Shown here one piece after another: positions 13,874-16,586 of a stretch of 16,586 nucleotides of DNA (position 1 is the stretch's first letter; the number at the start of each line of letters is the position of its first letter). This DNA is from an archaeon (GTDB taxonomy: Archaea; Hydrothermarchaeota; Hydrothermarchaeia; JALTZZ01; JALUTC01): positions 1 through 16,586 of the forward strand of contig JALTZH010000080.1 in the NCBI GenBank assembly GCA_027051265.1, read 5' to 3'. The notes below the pieces were generated by a model that worked only from the letters and a program-made list of their open reading frames with translations, did not search any database and was not told the origin of the DNA. Position numbers and translations under genes: made by a program.

Positions 13874-15628
13874 ATGGGATTAATTCTAAGTAACGAAGAA
13901 CTCGAATATTGTAAAAATAAGATAGTCAACTTTATAAAATCTGAAACAAAACAGGCAAATGCCTCTTATGGTATTGTAGCAATTAGTGGTGGTATTGATT
14001 CAACACTTACTTTATTTCTTGCAAAAGAGGCTTTAAAAGATAGATTAATAGCATTAATCATGCCAGAGAGAGGTGTGACGAGAGAGGAGGATATAGAAGA
14101 TGCCAAAAGAATAGCTGAAAGTCTTGGAGTAAAACACTATACTATTGAAATAAACAATATTATAAAATCATTTGTAAAAACTTTTCCAAAGATTAAAAGC
14201 GAAAACGAACTTATAGCTTTCGGAAATCTAAAAGCAAGGATAAGAATGTGCTTAAATTACCTGATGGCTAACTTAACCAACGGTATAGTTATCGGTACAG
14301 GAAATAAAACGGAATTGTTACTTGGATATTTTTGTTATGATGAGAGAACAAGAGTCCTTACTCCAGAAGGTTTAAAAACATATAAAGAATTAAAACCCGG
14401 TGATAAAGTCTTTTCGATCAATCTTAAAACTGGAGAGGTTGAGGAAGCACTTGTAAAGAATGTTTATGTCTTCAACTACGAAGGTTATATGATTAAAATC
14501 GATGATGGAAACGTGGATCTCCTTGTAACACCAAATCATAGAATGTTGGTAAAGGATAAAAACGATACGCTTACTTTTGTTGTTGCGGAAGAATTTTTAA
14601 ATAACGAACAATACATTCCTTTACCAAAACCTTGGTGTGGATTAAGAGATTCGGAATATATCTTTGTTACTAATGTTAATGAGAATGTGCTAAAAAAAAT
14701 ACCTACCAAATTTTTGTTCTATATGATTGGATTATATCTTGGAAAGGATGTTTATTTCAAAGAAAAATCAAAGAAAAATGGTTCCATAAATCTTCCCTTA
14801 CCAGATAAAAATGAAGCTAAAGAAAAACTATTAGAAATTTTGAGAAAATTTGACATAAAACATGAAATCCATAAAGATTTTGTTAGAATTAATTCAAAAG
14901 CATTATATGAAATATTTAGTCAGTGCGGAGAAGTTTCCGAGAAAAAAAGAATACCGAGATGGGTGTTAAAATATCCTGCTGATAAATTAATTTGGCTTTA
15001 CAAAGGGTTAATTGAGAGCAATAATCATGATAACAAAAACCTTCGAATACGATCTCTACAATTAGCTTTGGATGTTGTTGAGCTCTGTTCAAAATTAGGA
15101 TCGATAGTAAAAGTTGTTAGAAGCTCTTCTGGATTTTATTCGCTTACTATCTTGAACAAATTAAAAGTGATTAAAATAAATCCTAAAAACGTTTCCAAAG
15201 TTTATTATAAAGGTATTGTATGGTGTCCAGATGTACCACCTTATCACAATCTTTTAGTTGAACGAAATGGAAAATTTGTTTTTTGTGGAAACACAAAATA
15301 TGGTGATGGTGGTGTTGATATACTTCCTATAGGAGATCTCTATAAAACTCAAGTAAAACAGTTAGCTAAATACGTTGGCATTCCGGATAAAATTATCAAT
15401 AAAACACCTTCATCCGGATTATGGAAAGGACAAACAGACGAAGACGAGTTAGGAGCAAGTTATGAGGTTATAGATAATATACTATACAAGCTATATGATG
15501 AAGGTAAAAGTGTTGAACTCGTAGCTAAGGAACTAGGCGTTAGTGTCGAAACAATATTGAGATTTAAAAAGATGGTTGAGAGAAATTATCATAAGAGACA
15601 AGGGCCTAAAATTTTAAAGCTTTTTTAA
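13874..15628 (+). CDS. nadE: NH3-dependent NAD+ synthetase, interrupted by an intein
   Basis: This enzyme amidates deamido-NAD+ to NAD+ using ATP and ammonia, the last step of NAD synthesis. The precursor is 584 residues. Removal of residues 154-473 leaves 264, the normal size of archaeal NadE. N-extein motifs are the PP-loop SGGIDST at 38-44 and GTGNKTELLLGYF at 141-153. The C-extein begins TKYGDGGVDILPIGDLYKTQ and continues with TPSSGLWKGQTDEDELG and KRQGP near the end. The exteins rejoin to give the unbroken motif GYFTKYGDG. No glutaminase domain is present, so free ammonia is the expected donor. The ATG at 13874 is 3 bases after the small upstream gene. A T6 run overlaps the stop (15620-15625). 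Enzyme activity requires splicing, because the intein sits in a substrate-binding motif. Confidence 0.95.
   Translation: MGLILSNEELEYCKNKIVNFIKSETKQANASYGIVAISGGIDSTLTLFLAKEALKDRLIALIMPERGVTREEDIEDAKRIAESLGVKHYTIEINNIIKSFVKTFPKIKSENELIAFGNLKARIRMCLNYLMANLTNGIVIGTGNKTELLLGYFCYDERTRVLTPEGLKTYKELKPGDKVFSINLKTGEVEEALVKNVYVFNYEGYMIKIDDGNVDLLVTPNHRMLVKDKNDTLTFVVAEEFLNNEQYIPLPKPWCGLRDSEYIFVTNVNENVLKKIPTKFLFYMIGLYLGKDVYFKEKSKKNGSINLPLPDKNEAKEKLLEILRKFDIKHEIHKDFVRINSKALYEIFSQCGEVSEKKRIPRWVLKYPADKLIWLYKGLIESNNHDNKNLRIRSLQLALDVVELCSKLGSIVKVVRSSSGFYSLTILNKLKVIKINPKNVSKVYYKGIVWCPDVPPYHNLLVERNGKFVFCGNTKYGDGGVDILPIGDLYKTQVKQLAKYVGIPDKIINKTPSSGLWKGQTDEDELGASYEVIDNILYKLYDEGKSVELVAKELGVSVETILRFKKMVERNYHKRQGPKILKLF
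14333..15292 (+). mobile_element. In-frame intein in nadE with decayed LAGLIDADG endonuclease
   Basis: This is a protein-splicing element of 320 residues (precursor residues 154-473). It starts with Cys154 in block A (CYDERTRVLTPEG) and has block B VTPNH at 218-222 with the Thr-x-x-His pattern. Block F is VWCPDVPPYHNLLV at 449-462, with the His kept, and block G is VFCGN at 469-473, ending in Asn473. The first C-extein residue is Thr474, a valid nucleophile. The penultimate residue is Gly instead of the commoner His, a known natural variation. The middle region (about 275-430) resembles a two-motif LAGLIDADG endonuclease: MIGLYLGKD at 284-292 and LYKGLIESN at 375-383. The usual acidic residue is Lys in the first (GLYLGKD instead of GLYLGDG) and Asn in the second. 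Splicing looks intact; homing probably is not. Confidence 0.93.
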
Positions 15629-15669
15629 TGTTAATTTTAAATTAAATATCTAGACATATATCAATAAGA

Positions 15670-15746
15670 GGGCCCGTAGCTCAGCCAGGTAGAGCGACCG
15701 GCTCATAACCGGTTGGTCGTGGGTTCGAATCCCACCGGGCCCACCA
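15670..15746 (+). tRNA. tRNA with CAT anticodon (elongator Met or Ile2), CCA encoded
   Basis: Acceptor GGGCCCG (15670-15676) pairs with CGGGCCC (15736-15742). The anticodon stem ACCGG/CCGGT closes the loop CTCATAA, with CAT at 15704-15706. The T arm GTGGG-TTCGAAT-CCCAC spans 15719-15735. The discriminator is A15743 and CCA is encoded at 15744-15746. It is not the initiator: it lacks the A1:U72 pair and the three G:C pairs at the bottom of the anticodon stem. Whether it is elongator tRNA-Met or the agmatidine-modified tRNA-Ile2 that reads AUA cannot be settled by eye; the GGGCCC acceptor slightly favours Ile2. An AT-rich TATA-like stretch (TTTTAAATTAAA, 15635-15646) lies at the right distance upstream. 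Confidence 0.93.
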
Positions 15747-15801
15747 TTCAACTAGTTTTTATTTAAATACAAAAATATTTAAACTTCGTATGATGAAAAA
15801 T

Positions 15802-16491
15802 TTAAAACAATATTGATACTAGAGAATATACTAATAAATTTCGAACAGCTTCGATTATACCAAACAATTTTATCTTAATTTTATAATTCAGTCTTGATAT
15901 TTGTTGATAAATTCTTAAAATTATATCAATAAATAATATATAAAATGGTACAGTTCTTATAAATAATATCAACAGCAATATCGAAACAATATAAAACAAA
16001 TAAAGAATGGTCTTATTCTCTTCCTTAACTCTTAAAAATGCTTGAGAAGTTGCTATAAAAGAATATGCGACAGGAAATAGAAAGAGCTTATATTCAGATA
16101 CATTTGCTGAAAAAAGTATAAAATATGAGTGCATCGAAATTAAAACACCACCGATTATTGAATAATACTTCGGTTTTATGTTATAAAAAATTAAAAACGT
16201 GCAAATTATTACAATTAAAAGTATTATCTGAAAAATATATTTTTGATAAGACTTAATGAGTAGGGGTAAGTAAACTAAAAATATTAATGAAGAACCTATA
16301 AAAAATTTTATAAATTCTTTTTTTCTCAAATGATCTAACATACTATCGGATAACATTAAGATTAAAAAGGAACCAATTATTGCTTCGAGTAAATATAAAT
16401 TTAGAATTTTAACTTGAAGTAATGAGTAGATTAGGGTGGAAAGCCATATGAATATCAAACCATGCTCTCTTGGTATTCTAAACCACTTCAT
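15802..16491 (-). CDS. YwiC-like polytopic membrane protein
   Basis: This 229-residue integral membrane protein has about seven or eight hydrophobic segments spread over its whole length and a short basic C-terminal loop. Its N-terminal RIPREHGLIFIW matches the PREHG start typical of the YwiC-like family (a UbiA-related fold by appearance), whose function is not established. Near the C terminus, FGIIEAVRNLLVYSL resembles the second conserved region of that family. The gene is alone on the minus strand, facing the CAT tRNA across a 55-base AT-rich gap. The AT-rich stretch TTATATTA about 15-20 bases before its ATG may be promoter sequence. The 95 bases upstream to the window end hold no gene that I can support. 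Family call is moderate. Confidence 0.65.
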   Translation of the reverse strand: MKWFRIPREHGLIFIWLSTLIYSLLQVKILNLYLLEAIIGSFLILMLSDSMLDHLRKKEFIKFFIGSSLIFLVYLPLLIKSYQKYIFQIILLIVIICTFLIFYNIKPKYYSIIGGVLISMHSYFILFSANVSEYKLFLFPVAYSFIATSQAFLRVKEENKTILYLFYIVSILLLILFIRTVPFYILFIDIILRIYQQISRLNYKIKIKLFGIIEAVRNLLVYSLVSILF

Positions 16492-16586
16492 TTTTAAACC
16501 CTATAATATAACTTAAAGTTTTATGAACTAATTTCATTCCAAACGTTGGAGTTAAGAGATTATAAGATGTATAAAAACGTATAAAA

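Noticed and set aside
13874-15628. Frameshifted or fused NadE
   Set aside because: The 320 extra residues are in frame and carry the full set of intein splicing blocks, so it is an intein and not a fusion or error.
15790-15830. C/D box candidate after the CAT tRNA (ATGATGA at 15790-15796)
   Set aside because: No D or D' box follows at the needed spacing.

Overview
The window looks like chromosomal DNA of an AT-rich, probably thermophilic archaeon. Several features point to archaea: Sep-tRNA:Cys-tRNA synthase (the tRNA-dependent cysteine route known mainly from methanogens and relatives), archaeal-type 2,3-bisphosphoglycerate-independent phosphoglycerate mutase (ApgM), the archaeal form of phosphoglycolate phosphatase, a well-formed C/D box guide RNA, an intein in NadE, one tRNA gene without an encoded CCA, and mostly leaderless or Shine-Dalgarno-poor starts. 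SepCysS and FtsZ together favour a methanogen-related euryarchaeal lineage. The sequence alone does not fix the genus.

Layout. 1-933 is the 3' part of a membrane zinc site-2 protease (+). 936-3070 is a minus-strand pair, SepCysS followed by a Cys-rich DUF169 protein, joined by a TGATG stop/start overlap. 3151-3223 is tRNA-Gln(CTG), followed by argC (+). 9649-4283 is a tightly packed minus-strand run of five genes: a large secreted LamG/DUF2341 surface glycoprotein, a small membrane-anchored extracellular protein, a CitG-family protein, LeuD and phosphoglycolate phosphatase. 9695-11452 holds a SAM methyltransferase and apgM (+). 11458-11506 (-) is a C/D box sRNA in the gap before phoU (+). 12194-12346 is a regulatory-looking leader with two TATA-like elements, a 12-bp palindrome and a strong Shine-Dalgarno ahead of ftsZ. 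ftsZ, a small helical protein gene and nadE follow in close order (+). nadE is interrupted by a 320-residue intein. A CAT-anticodon tRNA (+) and a minus-strand YwiC-like membrane protein end the window.

Most genes are housekeeping: amino-acid biosynthesis (argC, leuD), Cys-tRNA formation, glycolysis/gluconeogenesis, cell division and NAD synthesis. The least routine items are the nadE intein with a decayed endonuclease, the double-guide C/D sRNA, the ftsZ leader, the coupling of SepCysS to a DUF169 protein, and the surface-protein genes placed ahead of metabolic genes in one transcript-like unit. No stretch longer than 300 bases lacks a gene. I saw no CRISPR array, insertion sequence or origin.
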